A DNA stretch of 64,000 nt from Bacillota bacterium (lineage in GTDB: Bacteria; Bacillota; Clostridia; Christensenellales; UMGS416), in the NCBI GenBank assembly GCA_023428265.1, contig JAEYYW010000013.1, forward strand, positions 1 through 64,000, written 5' to 3'. The notes below the pieces were generated by a model, which was given only the letters and a program-made list of their open reading frames with translations, was not told where the DNA came from and made no database searches. This document shows positions 16,164-27,000 of the stretch, in pieces; within the stretch, counting starts at the first letter, position 1; each line of letters opens with the position of its first letter. A program made the position numbers and the translations under genes.

Positions 16164-17966
16164 TTATACCATAAGGAGCCCTTCCATTTCAGCAACCGCT
16201 TCGCCAAACTTCGCCAGGCATGCTTCCACGGCGTCTGGTTTGGTCAGGTCCACGCCGGCTTCCCGCAGCAGGTTCAGCGGGTAATCCGTGCCGCCGCTGC
16301 CCAGGAACTTCAGATAGCGGGCCCGGGCTTCCTCGCCGTCGTTCAGGATGCGCTCAGCCAGCGCGATTGCGCTGGCATACCCTGTGGCGTATTTATACAC
16401 ATAAAAGCTGCGGTAGAAGTGGGAGATGCGGGCCCACTCCATGTCGATCTCCTCATCCACGACCATGTCGGGGCCATAATATTCCACATTGAGCTTGCGA
16501 TAGACCGCGCAGATCGACTCCGGCGTCAGCGGCTCGTCGTTTGCCGCCATGCCATGGATGATTTTCTCAAACTCCGCAAACATCACCTGGCGGATTACCG
16601 TGGTGCGCACCTGCTCCAGCGTTTGGTTCAGCAGAAACATCCGTTGCCCCTTATCGGTGGTGCGCTTGAGCATATAGTCCATAAACAGCGCCTCGTTGCA
16701 GGTGGAGGCCACCTCCGCCAGCAGGATCGGGTATTGTGCGATCACATAGGGCTGCCTGTCGGAGTAGTAACTGTGCATTGCGTGGCCGAACTCGTGGGCC
16801 AGCGTGAAGGCGTTGTCCAGCGTGTCATTCCAGTTGAGCAGCACATAGGGGTGGGTGCCCCACACGCCCCAGGAATAGGCGCCGGCGGTTTTGCCCTGGT
16901 TTTCATACACATCCACCCAGCCGGACTCCATGCCCGCCTGCATGGCGCTCACATAATCCTTTCCCAATGGCGCGAGGCCCTCCGCGACCATCCTGCACGC
17001 CTGCTCATAGCCCACACTCATTTCCACATCGTGCACAATCGGCACATAAAGGTCATACATATGCAGCTCATCCAGCTTGAGCGCTTGCTTCCGCAGCCGC
17101 ATGTAGCGGTGTAATGAGGGAAGGTGGGCCCTCACCGCCGCAATCAGGCTGTCATACACCTCCACGGGCACGGCGTCGCCAAAAAGCGAGGCTTCCAGAG
17201 ATGAGTTGAACTTACGGGCTCTGGATTCATACAGATCAGCCTTGACATTGGCCGAGAGTGTTGCGGCCACGGTGTTTCTGAAGCTGCCATAGGTGGAGTA
17301 GAGCCCCTTGAACGCAGCCTTTCTCACCTCGCGGTCGCGGCTTTCCATCAGCGGAATGTAGCGGCCGTGGGTGATCTGCACGTCTTCGCCGCCCTCTCCC
17401 TTGATCGTGGGGAACTTGAGGTCGGCGTTGTTGAACATCGTATAGACTGTTCCGGCGCTCTGCATCACCTCGCCGGCCATGGCCAGCAGTTTCTCTTCGG
17501 CCTGCGAAAGCGTATGCTCTCTGCGCCGCGTGATGCGCTCAATGTTGTGCCGGTGCACTGCCAAACCCGGTTCCTCCTCAAAGAAACGATCCAGCCGCGC
17601 CGGGTCGATCGCCAAAATCTCGGGGTCAAAGAAAGACAAGGCGCTGGATAGCCGAACACTCAGCGCGGAAGCCCGATCCGTCATGCCCTGATAAAGGCTC
17701 AAGCCATTGTCTTCATCCCGGCGCATGTGGGCGTAGCAATAAAGCCTTTCCACCGAGAGCGACACTGTGGCAATCTCTTCCAGCGCCTGCAGCAGCTCCC
17801 GGGCGGATTGCCCCAGCCGGCCTTCCCACGCGGCGACCTTCTGCAGGGATTCATCGGCAGCTGTATATTCCTTCTCCCATTGCTCGTTGGTCAGAAAAAG
17901 GTCTTCCAGTTTCCATTGCCACTTTTTGTCCGCAGAATTTCGCTCAGGCAAGTTCTTTGACTTCAT
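16164..17966 (-). CDS. pepF: oligoendopeptidase F (M3 family)
   Basis: A 600-residue zinc metallopeptidase. The M3 zinc motif HEFGHAMHSYY is near residue 390, with the third ligand Glu in a downstream helix (AEVASTCNEALF). It cleaves oligopeptides of about 7-17 residues in the cytoplasm. AAGGAGG lies 9 bases before ATG 17966; the frame is open to 18011 without a comparable site. The start overlaps the end of the MFS gene by 23 bases, so the transporter and peptidase are translationally coupled. In-operon sugar isomerase and lipoprotein genes are functionally unexplained. Confidence 0.93.
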   Translation of the reverse strand: MKSKNLPERNSADKKWQWKLEDLFLTNEQWEKEYTAADESLQKVAAWEGRLGQSARELLQALEEIATVSLSVERLYCYAHMRRDEDNGLSLYQGMTDRASALSVRLSSALSFFDPEILAIDPARLDRFFEEEPGLAVHRHNIERITRRREHTLSQAEEKLLAMAGEVMQSAGTVYTMFNNADLKFPTIKGEGGEDVQITHGRYIPLMESRDREVRKAAFKGLYSTYGSFRNTVAATLSANVKADLYESRARKFNSSLEASLFGDAVPVEVYDSLIAAVRAHLPSLHRYMRLRKQALKLDELHMYDLYVPIVHDVEMSVGYEQACRMVAEGLAPLGKDYVSAMQAGMESGWVDVYENQGKTAGAYSWGVWGTHPYVLLNWNDTLDNAFTLAHEFGHAMHSYYSDRQPYVIAQYPILLAEVASTCNEALFMDYMLKRTTDKGQRMFLLNQTLEQVRTTVIRQVMFAEFEKIIHGMAANDEPLTPESICAVYRKLNVEYYGPDMVVDEEIDMEWARISHFYRSFYVYKYATGYASAIALAERILNDGEEARARYLKFLGSGGTDYPLNLLREAGVDLTKPDAVEACLAKFGEAVAEMEGLLMV

Positions 17967-19320
17967 TGGACTCGACCTCCTTGATGTTTGATTTGGCGTT
18001 CTCATTCTCATGCTGTTTCAGGTGTGCGATCGCGGGCAGAAGCAGCAACACGATGAAAAGGCGCAGCACGCAGGCGCCCGCAAACAGCAGCTTATACCGG
18101 TCAAATTGTATCCCAAAGAGTTGGAATGTAAGATCACCCATCATGTTCAGCAGCTTGCCCGCTGTCAGGTTGGCCAGCGAAACGCCCACCATGGAGGTGA
18201 TCACCATATACATTGCCACATACATGCTTCGATTTCTCTGCGGCGTCACCGTGACCAGCATTTGCACCGACGTCAGATCCACACCGCTAAAAAACACACC
18301 GATGCTCAGCGAAAAGATCAGCATTGGCCAAAAAGAGCCCGGTGTGGCAAAAATCCAGACCAACGGCAGCGCGCACAGCACAAGGCCGCAGCGCAGCAAC
18401 ACCCAGTGGTGGCCATGCTTGTCCAGCTTTCGCCCCCACCATTGCACAAAGAGCACTGCCATCACACCATATGCCACCTGTCCGGTCAGCGTTGTCACGG
18501 AGAGGGAGAGCCCTAACTGGTCCATATTGTACTTATTGTAGAAAGGACCGGGCAGGTTCCAGGCGAACGCCCAGGCTGTCCAGAACAGCAAATACAGCAG
18601 GAACCCCTTGTTTTTGAGCACCCCGGACAGAGATTTCAGCAGCGGCTCATGCTCCGCTTGCTGCATCGGAGGATCACCGATCCAAATGAACATTGCGATA
18701 TCGGCCACGCCAAACAGAGATACGATGCCAAACACAATTGCGTAGCCGGTCAAACCCGGCATCAGATCCAGCACAAAACTGGCCAGTAGCGCGGAGATCA
18801 GCCCCGTTGCCGTTTGAACGCTTTGGCGGAGCCCCAGGTAGCGGCCCCTGATGTGCATCGGCACCAGATCACCAAGCCAGGAGTAGAACGTCACATTCAT
18901 AAACATGCCGGCGACGGAAGACACGGAAATCAAGCCGATGACCACCCACAACCGCAGCACGGGCCTGTCCATCGGCATTAGCAACGGCACAAGGGCAACC
19001 GGAATCCAGAGCGATCTCTGGATGATCCCGGCGATGACAAACATGGCCTTTCGTTTCCGGGTTCGCTCCATGAGCCAGGACGCGAAGAACTGCAAAAAGC
19101 TGGTGGCAACAGGGACTGCCATCAGAATGCTGAACTGCAAATCGTCGGTGCCGAGAGCTCTTGCAAAACCGGTAAACGGCGTGCCGCTGGATACGGAGAA
19201 AAACACAGAACCCAGCGCCACCGCATATGTGAAAAGGTTAAGGTCTTTCCTTAACTTTTTATCCGCCACACCATTTTGGTTATACAGATTTTTCAGGGGG
19301 TTCCACGATCTCTTTTTCAA
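17944..19320 (-). CDS. MFS transporter
   Basis: A 458-residue polytopic membrane protein with about 12 hydrophobic segments and MFS-like loop motifs (LMERTRKRKAM after helix 2-3, GRYLGLRQSVQ). The substrate is unknown; similar proteins in Clostridia are annotated as sugar or drug transporters. The start chosen is TTG 19320, 8 bases after GAGG (19329-19332); the GTG at 19329 overlaps that ribosome site. It is the first gene of a four-gene minus-strand operon (transporter, PepF, isomerase, lipoprotein). Confidence 0.8.
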   Translation of the reverse strand: MKKRSWNPLKNLYNQNGVADKKLRKDLNLFTYAVALGSVFFSVSSGTPFTGFARALGTDDLQFSILMAVPVATSFLQFFASWLMERTRKRKAMFVIAGIIQRSLWIPVALVPLLMPMDRPVLRLWVVIGLISVSSVAGMFMNVTFYSWLGDLVPMHIRGRYLGLRQSVQTATGLISALLASFVLDLMPGLTGYAIVFGIVSLFGVADIAMFIWIGDPPMQQAEHEPLLKSLSGVLKNKGFLLYLLFWTAWAFAWNLPGPFYNKYNMDQLGLSLSVTTLTGQVAYGVMAVLFVQWWGRKLDKHGHHWVLLRCGLVLCALPLVWIFATPGSFWPMLIFSLSIGVFFSGVDLTSVQMLVTVTPQRNRSMYVAMYMVITSMVGVSLANLTAGKLLNMMGDLTFQLFGIQFDRYKLLFAGACVLRLFIVLLLLPAIAHLKQHENENAKSNIKEVESNEVKELA

Positions 19321-19347
19321 AAAAGACACCTCAACAAATCAGGTTCA

Positions 19348-19376
19348 ATGGTATTTTAAATATGGGTTGTTGTCAA
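19348..19376 (-). promoter_or_regulatory. promoter for the MFS-pepF operon
   Basis: On the minus strand, TTGACA (19371-19376), a 17-base spacer and TACCAT (19348-19353). The leader to the TTG start would be only about 20 bases. Confidence 0.65.
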
Positions 19377-19482
19377 TCAGCGAATCCATTGATTATGCAA
19401 AGGATTAGCATTCAGCATCGGAGCCGGTCTTTCTGGAAAAGCAGCGGTTCTTGTTGTATCATACCAGCAAGGAGCGATGCCA

Positions 19483-20436
19483 ATGAATCATGGAATATAT
19501 AGCACACCCGTCAAGCTCTTTCCCAGGTACTTTTCCTACATCTGGGGTGGCACGCTGCTGCGCGACCACATGGGCAAAGCCACCCCCTCCGGCGACATCG
19601 GCGAGAGCTGGGAGGTTTCGGCTCACCCCAAAGGCCAATCGATGGTTGTAACCGGGCCTGCCGCTGGCATGCCGTTTAGAGAATACGCGCAAGGCGAGGG
19701 GTTCTACGGGTCCACACAATATGAGAAATTTCCGCTGCTGATCAAGCTTCTGGGCGCCACAGCCAACCTTTCCGTGCAGGTGCACCCAAGCGATGAAGAT
19801 TGCCGCCCCGGCGAAGCCGGCAAGGCAGAAGCCTGGGTGGTGCTGGCCTGCCCGGATGGGGCCGAGCTTATCTATGGCATTGACGGCACGGCGGAGGAGT
19901 TTGCCGCGGCGGTGCAGTCCGGCGAGATGGAGAGCCGCTTGCGCAGGCTTGCCGTGAAGCCCGGCGACGTGCTGGACATCCCCCCCGGCATGGTGCATGC
20001 GCTGACGGCGGGCATCGTCGTCTATGAGGTGCAGCAGAATTCAGACACCACTTACCGGCTCTATGACTGGGGCAGGGTGGATGCCGCCACCGGCAGACCC
20101 CGAGAGCTGCATGTGGGCGCGGCACTCAAGGTCATCCGGTCCTTTCCGGATCATGGCGCAGCGAGGGGCACGGCCATACAGGAAAAAAACTGTGTCCGCA
20201 CGCGATACATCAATAACCCGAGTTTCACACTGGAAAAGCTGGATGTCTCCGGCCCGTTTGCAGACGGCGGCCATACCAGCTTTGCCGCCTATACAGTCAT
20301 CAAGGGCAACGGCACCGTTTGGAAGAATGGCGGCAAATGTTTTGATGTCGTTACTGGCGAGTCCTTCGTGAGCCCTGCTGCCGCCGGGGCGGTGGAGCTG
20401 GATGGCAGAATGGTGTTGTTGAAATCTTATATTTGA
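19483..20436 (+). CDS. manA: mannose-6-phosphate isomerase, class I
   Basis: A 317-residue type I phosphomannose isomerase of the short Bacillota type. The zinc ligands are seen in LSVQVHPSDED (Gln/His), the Glu in KAEAWVVL, and the His in PPGMVHAL. The active-site Arg region is NSDTTYRLYDWGR. It interconverts mannose 6-phosphate and fructose 6-phosphate. ATG 19483 is 8 bases from AAGGAG; ATG 19477 is too close. It stands alone, followed by a 260-base stretch of hairpins. Confidence 0.92.
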   Translation: MNHGIYSTPVKLFPRYFSYIWGGTLLRDHMGKATPSGDIGESWEVSAHPKGQSMVVTGPAAGMPFREYAQGEGFYGSTQYEKFPLLIKLLGATANLSVQVHPSDEDCRPGEAGKAEAWVVLACPDGAELIYGIDGTAEEFAAAVQSGEMESRLRRLAVKPGDVLDIPPGMVHALTAGIVVYEVQQNSDTTYRLYDWGRVDAATGRPRELHVGAALKVIRSFPDHGAARGTAIQEKNCVRTRYINNPSFTLEKLDVSGPFADGGHTSFAAYTVIKGNGTVWKNGGKCFDVVTGESFVSPAAAGAVELDGRMVLLKSYI

Positions 20437-20462
20437 TACTGGACGAGCCCTTGACCAGTAGG

Positions 20463-20590
20463 GGCCGGGTTCCATCCCGGCCAGGGATAATGCCGAGAGC
20501 CGAGCATATCCCTGATAAATCCCCCCTGCCGCTACGGCGGCATCCCCCCTTGAATTTTTGCCTGCGGCAAAAACAAGGGAGGGTAGGGAT
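20463..20590. repeat. array of short hairpins (REP-like intergenic element)
   Basis: Four consecutive palindromes fill the manA-addB spacer: GGCCGGG/CCCGGCC (20463-20482); AGGGAT with ATGC and GCAT/ATCCCT (20483-20513); GCCGC-TACG-GCGGC flanked by runs of C (20528-20541); and CCCTTG plus TTTTTGCC paired with GGCAAAAA plus CAAGGG (20547-20579). The last ones could end manA transcription, but the density and C-rich flanks resemble repeated intergenic palindromes. No second copy is in this window. Confidence 0.55.
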
Positions 20591-20695
20591 TATTATGTAC
20601 ATCCTGTCAAAATATTGTTCTTCCTGCTGCATTTGGCACACCAGATATAGTAAAATTAGCTTATCAATAGGTTCCCACCGACGGGAGGGATGCTG

Positions 20696-23600
20696 ATGCT
20701 GTTGCGATTTGTTGCCGGCCGGGCGGGGTCGGGAAAATCCACATGGGTGTATGACGCGGTGAGGCGTGACATGGAGGCCGGTCCGAAGCCGGTCTATGTG
20801 GTCGTGCCGGAGCAATACACGCTGCAAACAGAAAAGGAGCTGCTGGCCTCGCTGGGCAAAAAGGGGTTTCTGCAAGCCCGCGTGACCAGCCCCACAAGGC
20901 TGGCTGAGGAGGTTTTCTCCCAGGTGGAGCAAAGCCGGAGGACCGCCGTGGGTGAGTGTGGCCTGGCCATGGCCCTTCGTGCTTCCGCCGCGCGCATCGC
21001 CGGTGAGCTGGATGCATTCCGGCCTGTGCTGGGTTTTCAAGGCTTCTCGCTGGGCATGGTGAAGCTGATCGCAGAGCTCAAGCGTTATGACGTTGCGCCG
21101 GAGGAGCTGCTTACAGCGTCGCAAGCGGCCAAAGGCGCGCTCAAAGCCAAGGCGAAGGATATCGCCGCGCTTTATCGGGAGTATGGTGCGTTTCTGGAAT
21201 CCCGCAGCTTCATGGACAGTGCCGACCGCTTCAACGGGTTCATTTCCGCCATATCCAGAGCGGAGTTCTTGAAAGGCTGCAGTTTTTATTTCGATGGGTT
21301 TGACACACTCTCGCCGCAGCACTGCCGCATGCTTGGCGAGTTGCTGGCCCTGGCGGAGAGTGTTTCGGTCACGCTGGATTATGATGGCTTTGAAAGCGCC
21401 GACACCGGTCTGTTTCGGGCAGCGGAGTGGAACATTGCCCGCCTGAGCGCCATTGCGGAGGGGTTGGGCGCTCCGATTAAATGGACGCATCTGAAATCTG
21501 GCGAGCGGCTTCACGCAATGCCGCCGGACGTGGCCCATCTGGAGCGTGCGCTCTTTTCATGGCCGTCTGATCCGAAGCAGGCGGAAGGCGGCGTTACGCT
21601 GTGCAGGGCTTCTTCAGCAGAGGAGGAGATTGAGGCGGCCGCCGCGTGGATCACCGAGCAGGTGCGGCGAGACGGCTTGCGCTGGAGGGAGGTGGCCGTT
21701 CAATGCGGCGACCTCAACGCTTATGGCCCCATCGTGAGCCGCGTCTTTCAAAGATATGGCATCCCGGTGTTTATCGACAGCCGCAAGGCCATCATCGGCC
21801 ATCCTGCAGTGCGGTTCGTTTTGTCGTTGCTCCGCATTCTGGAGCGCGATTGGCATCTGGACGATGTGCTGCGGCTTGTCAAAACAGGGTTTGCCGGTGT
21901 GGAAGCGGAAGCTGCCGACAAACTGGAAGTGTGGCCGACCGCCTTTGCGCCCCGCGGGGCCCGCATGTGGGCCAGAGAGTGGGACAAGGGGCAGGACGCT
22001 TATGACCTGGTGGAGCTGAACAAAAGCCGCAAAACCATATTCGAGCTTGTGCAGTCTCTCTCCAAACAGGCCGGCGGCAAAAAAGCCACCGGCAGCTGCT
22101 GGGCCAAGGCCCTATACAGCCTGCTGGCGGAGATCAAGATGGACAAGCGGCTGGACGGGCAGGCTGCGGAGCTCCGGAGAGAAGGCATGCTTGAAGAGGC
22201 TGCCGTGACCGAAAGGGTCTGGAACGCCGTGGTGGACCTGATCGACCAGCTGGATGAAATATTGGGCGATGAGGAGCTGGACGCCGCAGGGTTTCGGGCC
22301 ATCCTGCAAAGCGGCCTGGAAGCGGTGGAGGAAGGCATCCTGCCCACCGGTGTGGACCAGGTGCAGGTGGGCAGCATCGGCCGGGCTAAATACAGCGGCC
22401 TGAAATACATGCTGATCCTGGGCGCTTCCGACGGAAGCCTTTCCGGTGTGGCCGCCGAAAGCGGAGGGATTCTGACCGGCCGTGACATCGATGCGTTGGC
22501 GGCGCTGGGTGTGGAAGTGGGGCGCGGCAGCGCGATCAAGGAGTCGCAACGGCGGTTCGCGCTGTATCAAGCCATCGCCAAAGGCGCGTCCGGCCTTTAT
22601 GTGAGCTGGCCGGAGGTGGGAGACGGCAAGCCTGACCGCATTGTGGAGCGCATCCGCGAGCTGTTGCGGCTGGAGTCGAAAGACATTCTGGACGCTGCTA
22701 AACTGGCCGCGCGGTCCGTCTCTGCGGAGGCCGGCTTTGCCCGCCTGCCTCTGCGGCTGCGGCAAGCGGCGGAGGGGCAGGAGCCCGATGAGGAGCTTCT
22801 GGCGGTGTTGCGGTGGTACCTTGCCGAGCCTGTCTATCAGCAAAAAGTCTCCCGTCTCATGGAGGGCGTCACTGGTGAATCTGCACCGGATTATCTGCCT
22901 GCGGCGGGTCTTGCGTTGGGTAGCGCATCCGCGGTGTCTGCCAGCGAACTGGAAGCCTACTGGAACTGCCCGTTCCGCCACTTTGTGGATTATGTGCTGG
23001 CACCCCAGCCGTGGCGGCAGCACGGTGTGGAAAGCGCCGACGCGGGGCTCTTCCTGCACGCGGCAATGGAGCGTTTCAGCCGGCGTCTGCAGGAGCTCCG
23101 TTTTGATGTGAGCAGCCTTGCTCCCGAGCAGGTCACCGCGATCATGGCGAGAGAGACCGGCAAGCTGGCCGACGAATTCCAGTACGGCCTGCTGAAAGGC
23201 TCCGCACGGCTTGGCTGGACCGGTGAAAACCTCCGACGCACCTGTGTTGTGGCGGCGTCCACGTTTGCGCGCCAGCTCATGAGTGGCGACTTCGTGCCTT
23301 TTGGGCAGGAGGTGCGGTTCGGCAAAGGCGGCATGCCGGCGGCGCCCATCCTCATGGCCGACGGCGCAACTTGCTTTTTGCAGGGCCGCATTGACCGCAT
23401 GGACGTGTGGCGGACCGATGAGGCGGATTTTCTGCGCGTGATCGACTACAAGAGCGGCCGCACCGCCATCGACCTGTATGACGCAGTCAACGGCCTTGAG
23501 ATGCAGACCTGGCTTTACCTTTATGCGCTGCGGGCGCTCTGGGAGCGTGTGGGCGGCAGGCCTGCGGTGGCTGCCGGCGCGTTCATCTTCCCGCTCATTG

Positions 23601-24028
23601 ACCCGTGGGTGGAGGAAGGGGCCGACGAGGAGAAGGATCGCCGCATGGAGCTGCGCCTGAAGGGCTGGTGCCTCAACCAAGACGCAGTGATCGCTGCGAT
23701 GGACCGCAACGCGACCGGCGGCAAGTCGGAGCTTTATGCCTTCAACGCGTCCAGAAAGACGGGCCTGCACGATGAAAAGACTGTGGAGCGGGCCATGGAA
23801 CTGATCGCCGGCAATGCGCGGGAATCGGTCACCCATATTCGCAAGGGGCGCATCGGGGCAAGGCCCTGGCGCAGCGGTAGGGAAACGGCCTGTTCCAGCT
23901 GCCCTTACGGCGCTTTGTGCCGGTTTGATGTGTGCGATCCGAAGCAATACCGGGCGCTTTTGGACAAGCAAACGATTGACGGGATGCTGGCGGAGAAAGG
24001 GGAGGGCAGCGATGAAATGGACCGGTGA
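20696..24028 (+). CDS. addB: ATP-dependent helicase/deoxyribonuclease subunit B
   Basis: A 1110-residue AddB. The N-terminal Walker A is GRAGSGKST (about residues 8-16), followed by the PEQYTLQTEKELL helicase-like region. The C-terminal RecB-type nuclease has RVIDYKSGR near residue 917. The iron-sulfur Cys set is split as in B. subtilis AddB: one Cys in YWNCPFRHFVDY near 757, three in CSSCPYGALC near 1066-1074. With AddA it resects double-strand breaks to Chi-like sites for RecA loading. ATG 20696 lies 7 bases after GGGAGG; ATG 20690 is too close. It overlaps addA by 17 bases. Confidence 0.96.
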   Translation: MLLRFVAGRAGSGKSTWVYDAVRRDMEAGPKPVYVVVPEQYTLQTEKELLASLGKKGFLQARVTSPTRLAEEVFSQVEQSRRTAVGECGLAMALRASAARIAGELDAFRPVLGFQGFSLGMVKLIAELKRYDVAPEELLTASQAAKGALKAKAKDIAALYREYGAFLESRSFMDSADRFNGFISAISRAEFLKGCSFYFDGFDTLSPQHCRMLGELLALAESVSVTLDYDGFESADTGLFRAAEWNIARLSAIAEGLGAPIKWTHLKSGERLHAMPPDVAHLERALFSWPSDPKQAEGGVTLCRASSAEEEIEAAAAWITEQVRRDGLRWREVAVQCGDLNAYGPIVSRVFQRYGIPVFIDSRKAIIGHPAVRFVLSLLRILERDWHLDDVLRLVKTGFAGVEAEAADKLEVWPTAFAPRGARMWAREWDKGQDAYDLVELNKSRKTIFELVQSLSKQAGGKKATGSCWAKALYSLLAEIKMDKRLDGQAAELRREGMLEEAAVTERVWNAVVDLIDQLDEILGDEELDAAGFRAILQSGLEAVEEGILPTGVDQVQVGSIGRAKYSGLKYMLILGASDGSLSGVAAESGGILTGRDIDALAALGVEVGRGSAIKESQRRFALYQAIAKGASGLYVSWPEVGDGKPDRIVERIRELLRLESKDILDAAKLAARSVSAEAGFARLPLRLRQAAEGQEPDEELLAVLRWYLAEPVYQQKVSRLMEGVTGESAPDYLPAAGLALGSASAVSASELEAYWNCPFRHFVDYVLAPQPWRQHGVESADAGLFLHAAMERFSRRLQELRFDVSSLAPEQVTAIMARETGKLADEFQYGLLKGSARLGWTGENLRRTCVVAASTFARQLMSGDFVPFGQEVRFGKGGMPAAPILMADGATCFLQGRIDRMDVWRTDEADFLRVIDYKSGRTAIDLYDAVNGLEMQTWLYLYALRALWERVGGRPAVAAGAFIFPLIDPWVEEGADEEKDRRMELRLKGWCLNQDAVIAAMDRNATGGKSELYAFNASRKTGLHDEKTVERAMELIAGNARESVTHIRKGRIGARPWRSGRETACSSCPYGALCRFDVCDPKQYRALLDKQTIDGMLAEKGEGSDEMDR

Positions 24029-27000
24029 GCAGAGCCAGGTGATCCGGCAGCGCGGCTGCAACCTGATCGTATCGGCGGCGGCCGGCTCCGGCAAGACAGC
24101 GGTGCTGGTGGAGCGCATCTGCAGCCTTGTGCTGCAGGAAGGCGCCGATCTGGAGCGCATGCTGATCGCCACGTTCACCCGGGCGGCGGCGGCTGAAATG
24201 CGGGAGCGCATTGTGCAGCGCCTGATCCAGGCCATTGACGACAACCCGATTGATGGCAGAAGGATCAACGACCAGCTGATGAAGATCGACCGGTCAATGA
24301 TCGGCACGCTCCATTCCTTCTGCGGTGAAATCCTGCGGCAGCATTATAACGCAGCCGGCATCGAGCCCACCTTCAAAACGGAGGATGACAGCATCACCCG
24401 GGGTATTTTCGACGAGGCGCTGGAAGCTGTTCTCGATGAGAGCTTTGAACGGGGCGAGGCCGATTTCCTCGCGCTTGCTGACTGCTGGGGCGGCAGGGCC
24501 GGCGGAGGCCTGGCTGACCTGGTGCGAAAGGTCTATACCCACGCCCGCAACCAGCCGAACCCGCTGGGGTGGCTTGCGGAGCGTGCGGAGTATTTCAGTT
24601 TCACCGACGCCGTGGCAACGCCATGGTATGAGGAGCTCTGCCGCAAGCTCACGCAGACCCTTGTGATGGCAGCCGAGGCTCTGGATGACGCCATCCGCGT
24701 CGCTTCCCACCCAAGCGGGCCGCAGAGCTATCTGCCGAGGCTCATGGAGGATAGGGAAGCGGTGCGGGCGCTGGTCACCCATGCCTTTGCCCGTGACATG
24801 GATGCGCTGGGGCAGGCCCTCGCCAACCCCGGCTTGTTTGGCCGCCTGCCCGGCTGGAAAGACACTTATGGAACCGGCTTGGGTGACCTTGTGAAAGAGC
24901 AGCGGGAGGAAGCCAAGAAGCTGATCAAAAAGGCCCGCGAAAACCCCGTCGTCTGCGATCTTGGAGGCGCCGCGGAGCGCACCCGGGCAATGCTGCCGCA
25001 GATGCGGGCGCTCCACCGGCTGGTACAGGCCTTTGACATCCGGTATACAGCGGAGAAACGTTATGCCAATGTGCTGGATTTCTCCGATCTGGAGCATCTG
25101 GCCCTGGCCGTGCTGGGCGACGAAGCCGTGCGGGAAGAAGTGCGCGATGGCTTTGATTATGTGTTTGTGGATGAGTATCAGGACATCAGCCCCATCCAGG
25201 ATGAGCTGTTGCGGCGTGTGAGCCGCCCCGGCGCCTTCTTCTGCGTGGGTGACGTGAAGCAGAGCATCTACCGGTTTCGCTCGGCCGAGCCGGAAATCTT
25301 CATCCGCCGGCTTCAGCAGGCCAGCCGCGATCCGGATGCCGCTGAACGGCGCATTGACCTCAACCGCAACTTCCGCAGCGCCGGCCGCGTGGTGGAGCTG
25401 GCCAACTACCTGTTCACGCACCTGATGTCCCGCCGTCTGGGCGGCGTGGAGTATGCCGGCGGCGAAATGCTGGTGCAAGGCGCACCGCAGCCCGCCGTGG
25501 CGCTGAGGGGCTGCGACAACGAGCTGGTGATGATTGACAATGAGGGGATGGGCGAGGAGGAGCTGACCCGTCTGGAGGAGCTGGTGCAGATCGAGCGGGA
25601 AGCAACCGTGGTGGCCGGGCGCATCCGGGCGCTGCTGGGTGCCGATCTCTGGGACGGCAAGGCAAATGCGTTTCGCAAGGTGCGGCCCAGCGATGTGGTG
25701 GTATTGCTGCGCACCGTGTCCGGCGTGGCTGCAGAGTATGCCGAGGTACTGCGCCGGGCAGGTCTTCCGGTTTATGCCGAGGCAGAAGGGGGCTTTGCCG
25801 GCGAGCTTGAGGTGGAGCTCCTTGTGAACCTGCTCCGGCTCATTGACAACTCGCAGCGCGATTATGAGCTGATCACCAGCATGCACTCACCCTTTGGGCG
25901 GTTTTCCCTGGAGGACCTGCTGGAGGTGCGCGGCCTGTTTCACGAGGGCAGCTTTGCCGAGGCAGTGGCGCAATACCGCGCACAGTTTGACACAGAGCTT
26001 TCCGGCAGGATCGGCAGCTTCCTTGCGCAGGTGGACCGATGGCGCGCCGTTGCGGCCCACGCCGATGTGGAAAAGCTGGTTTATCGCGTCTGCGACGACG
26101 CGGGTTTTCTGGATTATGCCGGCACTCTGCCGCAGGGAGAGCGGCGGCAAGACAACATCAAGCGGCTGGCCGAAATGGGCAGGGCATATGCCGGCAGGCT
26201 GTATGACTTCATCCATGACTTCCCGGCGCTGGCCGAAACCATCCGTCCGCGCCCGTCCGGACAGGCCGCCGGCGCCGTCACGATCATGAGCGTGCACAAG
26301 TCCAAGGGTCTGGAGTTCCCTGTTGTTTTCCTGGCAAACGTCGGGAAGACGATGAACATGCTGGACATGAGCGAGAGCATGCTGATTCACGGTGAAATGG
26401 GCCTGGGGCCCCGTTATTTCAACGCGGCTAAGCGCACCCGTGCCGACACGCTGGCACGCGCTGCCCTGGCCGAGCGCATCCGGCAGGACACACTGAGCGA
26501 GGAGATGCGCATGCTGTATGTCGCCGTAACAAGGGCCCGTGAGCGGCTTGTCATTGTCGGCACCGTGCAGGATCTCAAAAGGAGACTCAGAAAATGGGTT
26601 CTGCCGCTGTCACCGGAGGGATTGTCCGGCAGGGCACGAAGCTGGGCAGACTGGCTTGGAGCCATGGCAGCCCGCACGCAGAGCGGTGCAGCGGCGTTTG
26701 CACCTTATGGCCTGGACGCCGCGCCGCTGCCCATGAGCCCCAAGGACTGGCAGGTCACGGTGCTGCCTGGTGCGGAGATTAAAGCCCTCCGGCCCGAGCG
26801 CGCTGACCGGTCCGCTGCGCTGGAAAAGCTGCTGGCGGCTGCCAAGCAAACGCCGATTCCTGCGGAGATAATAAACGCATTCCAATGGCAGTATCCCTGG
26901 GGTGATGTGTCAGCACTGCCCGGCAAGGTCTCCGCCACGTCATTGCTGGATCGCGACCGCAACTGGCGCGGCCCCATCCCGGCCCCGGAAATTCGCCGGG

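Noticed and set aside
22112..24307. A 731-codon minus-strand open frame opposite addB
   Set aside because: It lies entirely opposite addB and the start of addA, and its product is a low-complexity His/Arg/Gln-rich string without domains, as expected from GC-rich coding DNA read on the other strand.
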